Origin: Ensifer sp. WSM1721
GTDB taxonomy: Bacteria > Pseudomonadota > Alphaproteobacteria > Rhizobiales > Rhizobiaceae
DNA length: 64,000 nt
Reading direction: 5' to 3'
Assembly: GCF_000513895.2 (NCBI RefSeq)
Contig: NZ_CP165782.1
Span: forward strand, 2,681,501 to 2,745,500
Position 1 is the first letter of the stretch, and each line of letters begins with the position of its first letter. Below the pieces are notes generated by a model that saw only the letters and a program-made list of their open reading frames with translations, was not told the origin of the DNA and ran no database searches. Positions 37,500-44,941 of this stretch are shown here, piece after piece. The position numbers and the translations under genes were made by a program.

Positions 37500-37600
37500 C
37501 ATCCGGTTCCTTCCGGACTCAGACATTTTCACCGACTGGCGAATGGGTCTGATTTTCTCCCTGTTTTACCTTGAGAGCCGCTTCGCGCGGCTCTTTTTTT
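37500..37600 (+). ncRNA. Candidate trans-acting small RNA upstream of rcdA
   Basis: About 100 bases with no plausible reading frame, bounded on the left by a CtrA-type box (37463-37477) at promoter distance and on the right by a strong intrinsic terminator (37574-37600). An internal stem TCAGAC / GTCTGA lies near 37518-37555. The layout (promoter box, two hairpins, U-tail) is that of an enterobacterial-style regulatory RNA. Rhizobia have described small RNAs acting on cell-cycle genes (EcpR1, GspR); whether this is one of them I cannot tell. The 5' end is approximate. Confidence 0.6.
37574..37600 (+). terminator. Strong intrinsic terminator
   Basis: 8-bp stem AGAGCCGC / GCGGCTCT, 5-base TTCG-containing loop, then seven T. 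It ends a transcript arriving from the left, far beyond the DUF1192 stop (37318), which supports a separate short RNA. Confidence 0.85.
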
Positions 37601-37634
37601 ATTTCGCCACAGCAAATTCAAAGAATTGTGGAGA

Positions 37635-37649
37635 TTAACCCTTTCTTAA
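37635..37649 (+). promoter_or_regulatory. CtrA-type box of rcdA
   Basis: TTAA-CCCTTTC-TTAA, a second perfect TTAA-N7-TTAA site. It lies 126 bp before the rcdA start and after the upstream terminator, the expected place for an rcdA promoter element. CtrA control of rcdA is known in Caulobacter. Confidence 0.7.
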
Positions 37650-37774
37650 GAATACCCTTGCGCGGAATGCGGTATGGGATCATTCTTCGAGCAAAGAGGG
37701 GGGCATCAGGAAACTTTTCCCAGAGCCGCCCGTTACCTGACCGTCGTGATGCGTTGAACCAGGGAAAACAGGCC

Positions 37775-38293
37775 ATGTCCGAAAGAGGATTGAACACCGT
37801 CAGCTTCGCGGGGCACGCTGCGTCTTCGGCGCAGTTCAAGGCGCTTTACGCTGATGGAATGGGCCTGGTCGAGGAAACGGCGAGCTACCTCGATGGTCCC
37901 GGTCGCGCAGCCTCCAAGGCCCTGCCGCGCATGGCTTCCGTCCTCTATGCTGCCGAGTCGATGCGGCTGACCACGCGGCTGATGCAGATGGCCTCCTGGC
38001 TTCTCCTCCAGCGCGCCGTCAACAATGGCGAGATGAGCCGCGACCAGGTGCTGTCGGAGAAGAGCAAGGTCCGCCTCGACAGCTTCAATGTCGACCGCAA
38101 CGCGCCCGGCTGGAACGATCTCCCGGAGATGTTCCGGGACCTGATCGAGCGGTCGCTGCGCCTGCAGAACCGAGTTGCGCTGCTCGACCGCGAGATCTAT
38201 CGGCCCCAGGAGGCCGCGGCCTTCGTTCCGGACAACCAGAACGGCGTCAAGGCGCAGATCAAGCTGCTGCAGACCGCCTTCGGGGCGAACTAA
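37775..38293 (+). CDS. rcdA: RcdA-family regulator of CtrA degradation (DUF1465)
   Basis: 172-residue DUF1465/RcdA protein. In Caulobacter RcdA is an adaptor that, with CpdR and PopA, delivers the cell-cycle regulator CtrA to ClpXP. Helical blocks FKALYADGMGLVEETASYLD and RLTTRLMQMASWLLLQRAV are characteristic, and DRNAPGWNDLPEMF is the loop before the last helices. ATG 37775 has AGGGA upstream. It is preceded by a perfect CtrA-type box, suggesting feedback between CtrA and its own degradation, and followed by a terminator. Confidence 0.88.
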   Translation: MSERGLNTVSFAGHAASSAQFKALYADGMGLVEETASYLDGPGRAASKALPRMASVLYAAESMRLTTRLMQMASWLLLQRAVNNGEMSRDQVLSEKSKVRLDSFNVDRNAPGWNDLPEMFRDLIERSLRLQNRVALLDREIYRPQEAAAFVPDNQNGVKAQIKLLQTAFGAN

Positions 38294-38322
38294 TCACAAC
38301 GCCTCGTGTCTTTAGGCTTCGG

Positions 38323-38347
38323 GCCCGGCCATGCGCCGGGCTTTTTT
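38323..38347 (+). terminator. Terminator after rcdA
   Basis: 7-bp stem GCCCGGC / GCCGGGC followed by six T, 30 bp after the rcdA stop. Confidence 0.85.
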
Positions 38348-38402
38348 GCGCACAGTGCGGAAGCAGCGAGCGAACCGTTGTTATGCAGGCGTAGCAGGCA
38401 AC

Positions 38403-38427
38403 AAAAAAGCCCGGCAATGCCGGGCTT
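38403..38427 (-). terminator. Terminator after rpmE
   Basis: Stem GCCCGGC / GCCGGGC with a 3-base loop, followed on the minus strand by TTTTTT; it ends the leftward rpmE transcript. With the rcdA terminator it forms a back-to-back pair. Confidence 0.85.
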
Positions 38428-38451
38428 AGAAAACGCCATGAAGCGCGTGTA

Positions 38452-38673
38452 TCAGAGGCCGAGGCCTTCGAAGCGCTTCTTGAACTTGGAGACGCGGCCG
38501 CCGCGGTCGACGAGCTGCTGATTGCCGCCGGTCCATGCGGGATGCGACTTCGGGTCGATTTCCAGGTTCATGGTCGCACCTTCCTCGCCCCAGGTCGAGC
38601 GGGTTTCGTATTCGGTGCCGTCGGTCATGACCACCTTGATCATGTGGTAGTCGGGATGGATGTCTGCCTTCAT
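38452..38673 (-). CDS. rpmE: Ribosomal protein L31, cysteine-free form
   Basis: 73-residue L31 of the large ribosomal subunit. [10 protein letters not shown] and [11 protein letters not shown] are the family ends. The four zinc-binding Cys of E. coli L31 are all absent, so this is a zinc-independent form. ATG 38673 is clear; upstream on the minus strand lies a hairpin (38695-38731) that may be a leader element. It is transcribed alone, divergent from an ABC exporter gene. Confidence 0.96.
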   Translation of the reverse strand: MKADIHPDYHMIKVVMTDGTEYETRSTWGEEGATMNLEIDPKSHPAWTGGNQQLVDRGGRVSKFKKRFEGLGL

Positions 38674-38694
38674 AACGATCTTCCTAGAGTTCCA

Positions 38695-38731
38695 GGGTCC
38701 AATTGTCGCAAGGCATTGCGACTTTGGGACC
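38695..38731 (-). promoter_or_regulatory. Candidate leader hairpin of rpmE
   Basis: GTCGCA / TGCGAC inner stem (38705-38710 and 38717-38722) inside a GGTCC / GGACC outer stem. It lies 22-58 bases before the rpmE ATG. L31 genes often carry autoregulatory leaders; this one is proposed only from the symmetry and position. Confidence 0.35.
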
Positions 38732-38874
38732 GAACACGTAAATGAAGCCGCAGACCGCTCTTGGCCGCGGCTTCCCAATTCGATGCCGTGCCTATACATG
38801 AAGGTCTGCGGGATAACAAGTGCCGCTCGGAAGACTTATCGCAAGGCCTCCGTGGCGGGCGATCGGGGGGTCAC

Positions 38875-40677
38875 GTGCCGAAACAAGAAACGCAACCGCC
38901 AGCGCGCAAGTCCATTCGCCCGCTCGCAACCGTGCTGCCTTACCTCAAGCGTTACCGTCGCCTCGTCGTCGGAGCCGTGATCTCGCTGACCATTGCTGCC
39001 GTCACCACGCTGACATTGCCGATGGCCGTTCGCCGGATGATCGACCACGGCTTCTCGAATTCCGACTTCGGCTTCATCAACACCTATTTCTCCATGCTGA
39101 TGGTGCTGGCGGTGGTGCTCGCGCTCGCCAGCGCCGCCCGCTACTACTTCGTCATCTCGCTCGGCGAGCGCGTCGTCGCCGATCTGAGGCGCGATGTCTT
39201 CGCGCGCGTCATGCAGCTTTCCGCTTCCTTCTTCGACGTCAACCAGTCGGGCGAGATCGTCTCGCGGCTGACTGCCGATACGACGCAGATCAAGTCGGCG
39301 GTCGGCGCAACGGCTTCCGTGGCGTTGCGCAACCTGATCCTCTGTCTCGGCGCGATCGGCATGATGGTCTATACGAGCCCGAAGCTGTCGAGCCTGGTTC
39401 TTGCCGCAATCCCGCTCATCGTCTTCCCGCTCGTCGCCTTCGGCCGCTCCGTACGTCGGCGCTCGCGCGAAGCGCAGGATACGCTTGCCGCCGCCTCCGC
39501 CTACGCCGGCGAGGCGATCGCAGCCAGCCGCACGGTGCAGGCCTTCAACGGCGAAGGAAATGCGGAGGGACGCTTCGGCACCGCTGTCGAGGAGGCCTAT
39601 CGCGCCGCGCGAGCCGCCACCAAGGCGCGCTCGGTGCTCACCGCTTTCGCCATCACCATGGTCTTCGGCAGCGTCGTCGCCGTGCTCTGGTTCGGTGCGC
39701 GGGACGTGCTCGCAGGCGCGCTTTCCGCCGGCACGCTCGGCCAGTTCCTGCTCTATTCGGTCTTTGCCGCCGGCAGTCTCGGCGCGCTCTCGGAGGTCTG
39801 GGGCGAGCTCTCGCAGGCAGCGGGCGCCGCCGAACGCCTGAACGAACTGTTGACCGAGGTGCCTGAGATCCGGGCGCCGGAGCACCCGGTCGCCATGCCC
39901 CAGCCGGCAAAGGGCGAGATCGAGTTCACCGACGTTCATTTCGCCTATCCCGCCCGGCCGGATTATAAGAGCCTCAGGGGCCTGAGCTTCGCGGTCGAGC
40001 GGGGCGAGACGGTGGCGATCGTCGGGCCCTCCGGCGCGGGCAAGAGCACCGTCTTTGCCATGCTGCTCCGCCACTACGATCCCGCGAAGGGTACCGTCCG
40101 TGTCGACGGAACGGATGTGCGAACCGTCGATCCGAAAGACCTGCGCGACCGGATCGCGATCGTTCCTCAGGACGTGACGATCTTCGCTGCCTCCGTTCAC
40201 GACAACATCGCCTTCGGCGCGCCGGACGCAAGCCGCGAGGCGGTGCGTGCGGCTGCCGCCGCGGCACAGGTCGATGAATTCATCGCCAAGCTCGATCGCG
40301 GCTACGACACGCTTGTGGGCGAGCGCGGCGTGACGCTTTCCGGCGGTCAGCGGCAGCGCATCGCGATTGCGCGCGCAATCCTGAAAGACGCTCCGATCCT
40401 TCTTCTCGACGAGGCGACGTCGGCCCTCGACGCCGAAAGCGAGACTCTGGTGCAGACGGCCCTCGACGGCTTGATGCGGGAGCGGACTACGCTCGTCATC
40501 GCGCATCGGCTCGCGACCGTGCTGAAGGCGGACCGCATCCTCGTCATGGAGAACGGCCGCATCGTTGAGGAAGGCACCCATGCCTCGCTGGTCCGCCAGG
40601 GCGGCCTCTATGCGAAACTGGCGCGGCTTCAGTTCGATCACGGCGCCGAAGCGCTGTTTGTCGCCAACATGAACTGA
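38875..40677 (+). CDS. ABC exporter, fused membrane and ATPase domains
   Basis: 600-residue half-transporter of the MsbA/LmrA type. Six helices lie in about 25-310. The ATPase has Walker A GPSGAGKST at 384-392, the signature LSGGQRQRIAIARAIL, Walker B ILLLDEATSALD and the switch IAHRL. The GTG at 38875 preceded by GGGGGG is my preferred start, since the frame open to 38761 lacks family sequence. Probably works as a homodimer exporting lipids or drugs; no neighbour identifies the substrate. Confidence 0.92.
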   Translation: MPKQETQPPARKSIRPLATVLPYLKRYRRLVVGAVISLTIAAVTTLTLPMAVRRMIDHGFSNSDFGFINTYFSMLMVLAVVLALASAARYYFVISLGERVVADLRRDVFARVMQLSASFFDVNQSGEIVSRLTADTTQIKSAVGATASVALRNLILCLGAIGMMVYTSPKLSSLVLAAIPLIVFPLVAFGRSVRRRSREAQDTLAAASAYAGEAIAASRTVQAFNGEGNAEGRFGTAVEEAYRAARAATKARSVLTAFAITMVFGSVVAVLWFGARDVLAGALSAGTLGQFLLYSVFAAGSLGALSEVWGELSQAAGAAERLNELLTEVPEIRAPEHPVAMPQPAKGEIEFTDVHFAYPARPDYKSLRGLSFAVERGETVAIVGPSGAGKSTVFAMLLRHYDPAKGTVRVDGTDVRTVDPKDLRDRIAIVPQDVTIFAASVHDNIAFGAPDASREAVRAAAAAAQVDEFIAKLDRGYDTLVGERGVTLSGGQRQRIAIARAILKDAPILLLDEATSALDAESETLVQTALDGLMRERTTLVIAHRLATVLKADRILVMENGRIVEEGTHASLVRQGGLYAKLARLQFDHGAEALFVANMN

Positions 40678-40727
40678 TGCGGGCGATATAAGCCGCGCCG
40701 CATCAATCCTTTCTTGCGTGACGCGCT

Positions 40728-40834
40728 TTACAGCGCCGTGCGTCTTTTCAGACGCACAAAGGACGCTGTAGCACTTTGAATTGCTGCATGTTTTTGTCCT
40801 TAAATCGGCTCCGATTTAAGGAAACATGCAGTAG
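40728..40834. repeat. Dispersed rhizobial repeat, copy 2
   Basis: Same element as 33325-33429: TACAGCG...CGCTGTA, then GTAGCACTTTGAATTGCTGCAT and the CTTAAATCG...CGATTTAAG stem, ending ATGCAGTAG. It follows the ABC exporter by 50 bp, probably at its transcript end. Confidence 0.85.
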
Positions 40835-40956
40835 ACTTTCGTCTGTCTCGACGACCGATCTCCGACCCGCCATTGCACGACCGGAGCGCGGCCCTATTCT
40901 TAAGGGGCCGGCTTTCGGCTGTATCGTATCATGTCGATGAATTGGGAGGATCCTGA

Positions 40957-41949
40957 ATGCCATTTCTAAGCTTGACCCGCCGCGCCGCCATCGCGTTCGG
41001 CCTCGCCGCCTTTTCCGCACTCGCCGTTGGCGCGCCGGCGGAGGCGCAGAGCTTTCCAGATCGGACGATAACGCTCGTCGTTCCGTTCGCCGCCGGTGGC
41101 TCGACCGACGTGGTCGCGCGCATCATCGCCCAGAAAATGTCCGAGGACCTAGGCCAGCAGGTGATCGTACAGAATGTCGCCGGCGCCGGCGGCAATCTCG
41201 GCGCAGCGAATGTGGCGCGCGCCGACCCGGACGGCTACACGATCCTCATGGCGACCGTCGCGACGCATGCGCTCAATCCGCTGATCCTGAAGACGAAGCC
41301 ATATGATCCCGAAAAGGATTTCGCGCCGATCTCACTGCTCGTCATCGTTCCGAACGTACTCGTGGTCAATCCGGAACTGCCGGCCAAGAATGTCCAGGAA
41401 TTGCTGGCGCTGTTGAAGGCGGCGCCCGACCAGTATAGCTACGCCTCCTCCGGCAATGGAACGCCGCTGCACCTCTCCGGCGAGCTCTTTAAGAAGTTGG
41501 CCGGCGTCGAGATGCAGCACATTCCCTACAAGGGCTCCGGTCCGGCGCTGAACGACGTGATTGGCAACCAGGTGCCGATCATGTTCGACAATCTGCCCTC
41601 CTCCTCCGGACACATCAAGGCAGGCACGCTGAGGGCGCTCGCCGTCACGACGGCCGAACGCGCGCCGTCGTTCCCGGATGTCCCCACCATCGCCGAATCC
41701 GGCATTCCCGGTTACGAGACCTATACCTGGAACGCGCTTTTCGCACCGGCCAATACGCCGCAACCGGTGATAGCACGGCTGAACGAGGCCGCGAAGAAGG
41801 CGCTCGCCGATCCGGCGGTCCAGAAACGCATGGAGGAGTTCAGCGCGAAGATCGTCGGCTCGACGCCCGAAGAACTCGGCGCCCACGTCAAGGCCGAGCT
41901 TGCGAAATGGACGCCGGTGGTCCGCGACGCCAACATCCAGATGGATTGA
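40957..41949 (+). CDS. Bug-family solute-binding protein (TctC-like)
   Basis: 330-residue periplasmic binding protein of the tripartite tricarboxylate/Bug family, which catch carboxylates. Signal peptide MPFLSLTRRAAIAFGLAAFS..., cleavage near AEAQ. The mature start SFPDRTITLVVPFAAGGSTDV and the HIPYKGSGPALNDVIGNQV ligand loop are signatures. GGAGGA precedes the ATG. No TctA/TctB membrane genes are adjacent, so it is an orphan receptor using a transporter elsewhere or a sensor input. Confidence 0.94.
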   Translation: MPFLSLTRRAAIAFGLAAFSALAVGAPAEAQSFPDRTITLVVPFAAGGSTDVVARIIAQKMSEDLGQQVIVQNVAGAGGNLGAANVARADPDGYTILMATVATHALNPLILKTKPYDPEKDFAPISLLVIVPNVLVVNPELPAKNVQELLALLKAAPDQYSYASSGNGTPLHLSGELFKKLAGVEMQHIPYKGSGPALNDVIGNQVPIMFDNLPSSSGHIKAGTLRALAVTTAERAPSFPDVPTIAESGIPGYETYTWNALFAPANTPQPVIARLNEAAKKALADPAVQKRMEEFSAKIVGSTPEELGAHVKAELAKWTPVVRDANIQMD

Positions 41950-42003
41950 TCAGCGCCCTCCGGCGGATGGACCGAATCCGCCCTTCATCCGGCCTGCCGA
42001 CCA

Positions 42004-42087
42004 CCTTCTCCCCGCGCAAGCGGGGCGAAGGAGACTCGCGGCGACCGTGAAGCTCCCAAGTCCCATCTCCCCGTCAGAACGGGGAGA
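42004..42087. repeat. Pair of REP-like hairpins
   Basis: Two C/G-rich palindromes: 42004-42031 (CCTTCTCCCCGC...GCGGGGCGAAGG) and 42066-42087 (TCTCCCCG...CGGGGAGA), 35 bp apart, between the convergent Bug and FAD-dehydrogenase genes. Confidence 0.65.
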
Positions 42088-42176
42088 GGGTTAGACCATT
42101 TGCAACTACGCAGTTCCGGACGGAAAACCTTGCACACTTTTCCTGGAATTGCTCCCAGGAGAGGGGCAAACTTCTA

Positions 42177-43823
42177 CTAAACATCCGCAGCAGCGCGCCC
42201 AGCCGCGCGGCCCGAAAAGATGCAGCCGCCGAGGAAGGTTCCCTCGAGCGCGTTGTAGCCATGCATGCCGCCACCGCCGAAGCCGGCGACTTCGCCTGCG
42301 GCATAGAGGCCCGGCACGGGCTCGCCGGAAAGTTCGAGCACCTGGCCGGAGAGATTGGTCTGCAGTCCTCCGAGCGTCTTGCGCGTGAGAATGTGCAGGC
42401 GCACCGCAATCAAGGGGCCGGCCTTCGGATCGAGCAGCCGATGCGGTTTCGCGGTCCTGAACAGCCGGTCGCCGCGATAGGCACGCGCGCCGCGAATGGC
42501 GGTGACCTGCGCATCCTTGGAAAAGGGATTGGCGATCTCGCGGTCTCGCGCCTCGATCTGCTCTCTGAGGTGCTGAGCCGAGAGCCGGCCCTCGCCGGTG
42601 AGCCTGTTCATCCCCTCGACGAGGTCCTCCAGCCGATCACGGACGACGAAGTCCTCACCCTTTTCGATGAAGGCCTGGACCGGGCCCGGCGGATTTCTGC
42701 CAAGCCGCTTCAGTAGGAGCGCGATGCTCTTGCCGGTCAGATCCGGGTTCTGTTCCGACCCCGAAAGCGCGAACTCCTTCTTGATGATCGCCTGTGTCAG
42801 GATGAACCAGCTATAGTCGTGGCCGCTGCGGCGGATCGCTTCCAGGGTCGCGAGCGTATCGAAGCCGGGCATGGCGGGGGCGGAAAAGCGGTTGCCGTCG
42901 GCATCGCACGAGAAGGACGAGGGCCCCGGCAGGATGCGAATGCCGTGGTCCGGCCAGATCGGAGCGAAATTTTTCAAGCCCTCGGTGTAGTGCCACATGC
43001 GGTCGGCGTTGATGACGGAACCGCGCGCCTCGGCCACGATCTCCAGCATGCGGCCGTCGACATAATGCGGCACGCCACTGACCAGCGAGGCCGGCGGCTG
43101 GCCGAGGCGCTTGCGCGGCCAATTGCGGCGCACAAGCTCATGATTGCCGCCGATCCCGCCGGAACTCACGATCACACAACCGGCAGATATCTCGAAATCC
43201 CCTACGACCTCGCGCGAGCTGCGCTGGCCGCGGGCAACCGGATCGGTCTTGAGGACTGCGCCGCGTGCGCCCGTCACGACGCCGTCGGTCGTCAAGAGCT
43301 CATCGACCCGGTGGCGAAACCGGAAGCGGACAAGTCCGCGGCTTTCCCCTTGCCGCGCAAGCCGGATGAAGGGCTCGAGCACGGCCGGCCCAGTGCCCCA
43401 GGTAAGATGGAATCGGGGAACGGAATTGCCGTGACCGTGGGCGAGCCCGCCGCCGCGCTCCGCCCAGCCGACGACCGGGAACAAGCGTACGCCGAGCGAA
43501 TGGAGCCAGCGGCGCTTCTCGCCGGCGGCGAAGTCGAGATAAGCCTCGGCCCAAAGCCGCGGCCAATGGTCCTCCGGTCGGTCGAATTGCGACGTCCCCA
43601 TCCAGTCCTGGCGCGCCAGCGCATGGCTGTCGCGAATGCCCATGCGCCGCTGCTCGGGACTGTCTATGAAGAAGAGACCGCCGAGCGACCAAAAGGCCTG
43701 GCCGCCGAGATTCTGCTCCCCCTCCTGATCGAGAATGATCACCTTGCGGCCACGCGCCGCCGCCTCGGACGCCGCCACGAGCCCGGCAAGGCCCGCGCCG
43801 ATGACAAGCACATCGCAATCCAT
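42177..43823 (-). CDS. FAD-binding dehydrogenase (fumarate-reductase/KstD-like)
   Basis: 548-residue flavoprotein. The dinucleotide fold is at the amino end (DVLVIGAGLAGLVAASEAA) with ILDQEGEQNLGGQAFWSLGG. The carboxy end closes the FAD site (VPGLYAAGEVAGFGGGGMHG). The type is usually annotated 'FAD-binding dehydrogenase' and relates to ketosteroid or flavocytochrome c reductases; the substrate is unknown. ATG 43823 (MDCDVLVIG) is chosen over 43862. It is 84 bp downstream of the MotB-like gene on the same strand. Confidence 0.9.
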   Translation of the reverse strand: MDCDVLVIGAGLAGLVAASEAAARGRKVIILDQEGEQNLGGQAFWSLGGLFFIDSPEQRRMGIRDSHALARQDWMGTSQFDRPEDHWPRLWAEAYLDFAAGEKRRWLHSLGVRLFPVVGWAERGGGLAHGHGNSVPRFHLTWGTGPAVLEPFIRLARQGESRGLVRFRFRHRVDELLTTDGVVTGARGAVLKTDPVARGQRSSREVVGDFEISAGCVIVSSGGIGGNHELVRRNWPRKRLGQPPASLVSGVPHYVDGRMLEIVAEARGSVINADRMWHYTEGLKNFAPIWPDHGIRILPGPSSFSCDADGNRFSAPAMPGFDTLATLEAIRRSGHDYSWFILTQAIIKKEFALSGSEQNPDLTGKSIALLLKRLGRNPPGPVQAFIEKGEDFVVRDRLEDLVEGMNRLTGEGRLSAQHLREQIEARDREIANPFSKDAQVTAIRGARAYRGDRLFRTAKPHRLLDPKAGPLIAVRLHILTRKTLGGLQTNLSGQVLELSGEPVPGLYAAGEVAGFGGGGMHGYNALEGTFLGGCIFSGRAAGRAAADV

Positions 43824-43907
43824 GAAAGCCGCCCTCCCCTTGCGCCCTTCGACCTGCTGCAACTCTTACGCACACGTCAAGGTCAATTCAAGGGGCGCTA
43901 AGCTGAG

Positions 43908-44939
43908 CTATTTCTCCGTGAGCTTGAGCTCGATGCGACGGTTCTGCGCGCGTGCCTCCGGGCTGTCTCCCGGAGCGATCGGCTGATATTCGCCGAAGCC
44001 GGCAGCGACCAGCCGATCGGCCGGAACGCCTTTCGAGATCAGGAATTTGACGACCGATGTGGCGCGTGCCGACGATAGCTCCCAGTTGTCGGCAAAGCGC
44101 CCGGAACGCGAGAACTGCACATTGTCCGTGTGGCCGTCGACGCGCAGGACCCAGTTGATCTCCGCCGGGATTTCCCTGGCGAGGTCGAGAAGGGCTGTCG
44201 CGAGCTTCGTCATCTCCGCCTGCCCCTCCGCGTTCAAGTCGCTGCTGCCCGAGGGAAAGAGGACTTCCGACTGGAAGACGAAGCGATCGCCGACGATGCG
44301 GATGTTTTCCCGATCCGAGAGGATCTCCCGCAAGCGCCCGAAGAAGTCGGACCGGTAGCGGTTGAGCTCCTGTACGCGCTGCGCCAGCGCCACGTTCAGC
44401 CTGCGGCCGAGATCAGCGATTTTGGCTTGGGATGCCTGGTCCTTCGCTTCCGACGCCTGCAGCGCGCCCTCAATGGCGGCGATCTGGCTGCGCAGCGCCG
44501 CGATCTGCTGGTTCAGGAGCTCGATCTGGCTCATGGCACGCGCGCTGATCTGCCGCTCGTTCTCTAGTTCCGAACCGAGCCGGCCGATCTTCTCATTGGC
44601 CACCTCCGCGCTGCCGGCGCCCCTGTCGAGCAGCGCCTGGAGGCGCGACCGCTCTCCCTCCGACTGAGCGAGCGAGGCCTGCAGGTTGGCGAGCGAATCC
44701 TCGAGGTCCTGCTTGCCGCTCTTTTCGAGCGCCAGGAGTTGGGTGAGTTCGTTGATCTGGCTGTTGAGGCGGTTCAAGACCTCGTCCTTGCCGCTGATCT
44801 CCCTTCCCAGCAGAAACTGCGCGGTGACGAAGACGCTGAGCAGGAACATGATGGCCATGAGCAGGGTCGAGAGCGCATCGACGAAGCCCGGCCAGTAATT
44901 GATCGTCCGCGGTTCGCGGCCTCTTCGGGCGAGCGCCAT
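43908..44939 (-). CDS. MotB-like OmpA-domain protein with long coiled coil
   Basis: 343-residue inner-membrane protein with one helix (about 19-44), then a long coiled coil (about 48-190: EVLNRLNSQINELTQLLALE, ELENERQISARAMSQIELLN) and an OmpA peptidoglycan-binding domain (about 225-343: LRVDGHTDNVQFSRSG, NWELSSARATSVVKFL). Asp21 in PGFVDALSTLLMAIMFLL corresponds to the proton-binding Asp of MotB stators. It starts 2 bp after a MotA/ExbB-like gene. No flagellar genes are near, and the coiled coil is far longer than in MotB, so a non-flagellar rotary or force-transducing stator is likely. Confidence 0.85.
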   Translation of the reverse strand: MALARRGREPRTINYWPGFVDALSTLLMAIMFLLSVFVTAQFLLGREISGKDEVLNRLNSQINELTQLLALEKSGKQDLEDSLANLQASLAQSEGERSRLQALLDRGAGSAEVANEKIGRLGSELENERQISARAMSQIELLNQQIAALRSQIAAIEGALQASEAKDQASQAKIADLGRRLNVALAQRVQELNRYRSDFFGRLREILSDRENIRIVGDRFVFQSEVLFPSGSSDLNAEGQAEMTKLATALLDLAREIPAEINWVLRVDGHTDNVQFSRSGRFADNWELSSARATSVVKFLISKGVPADRLVAAGFGEYQPIAPGDSPEARAQNRRIELKLTEK

Positions 44940-44941
44940 GG

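Noticed and set aside
38836..40641. 601-codon minus-strand open frame
   Set aside because: Shadow of the ABC exporter gene, whose Walker and signature motifs fix the true strand.
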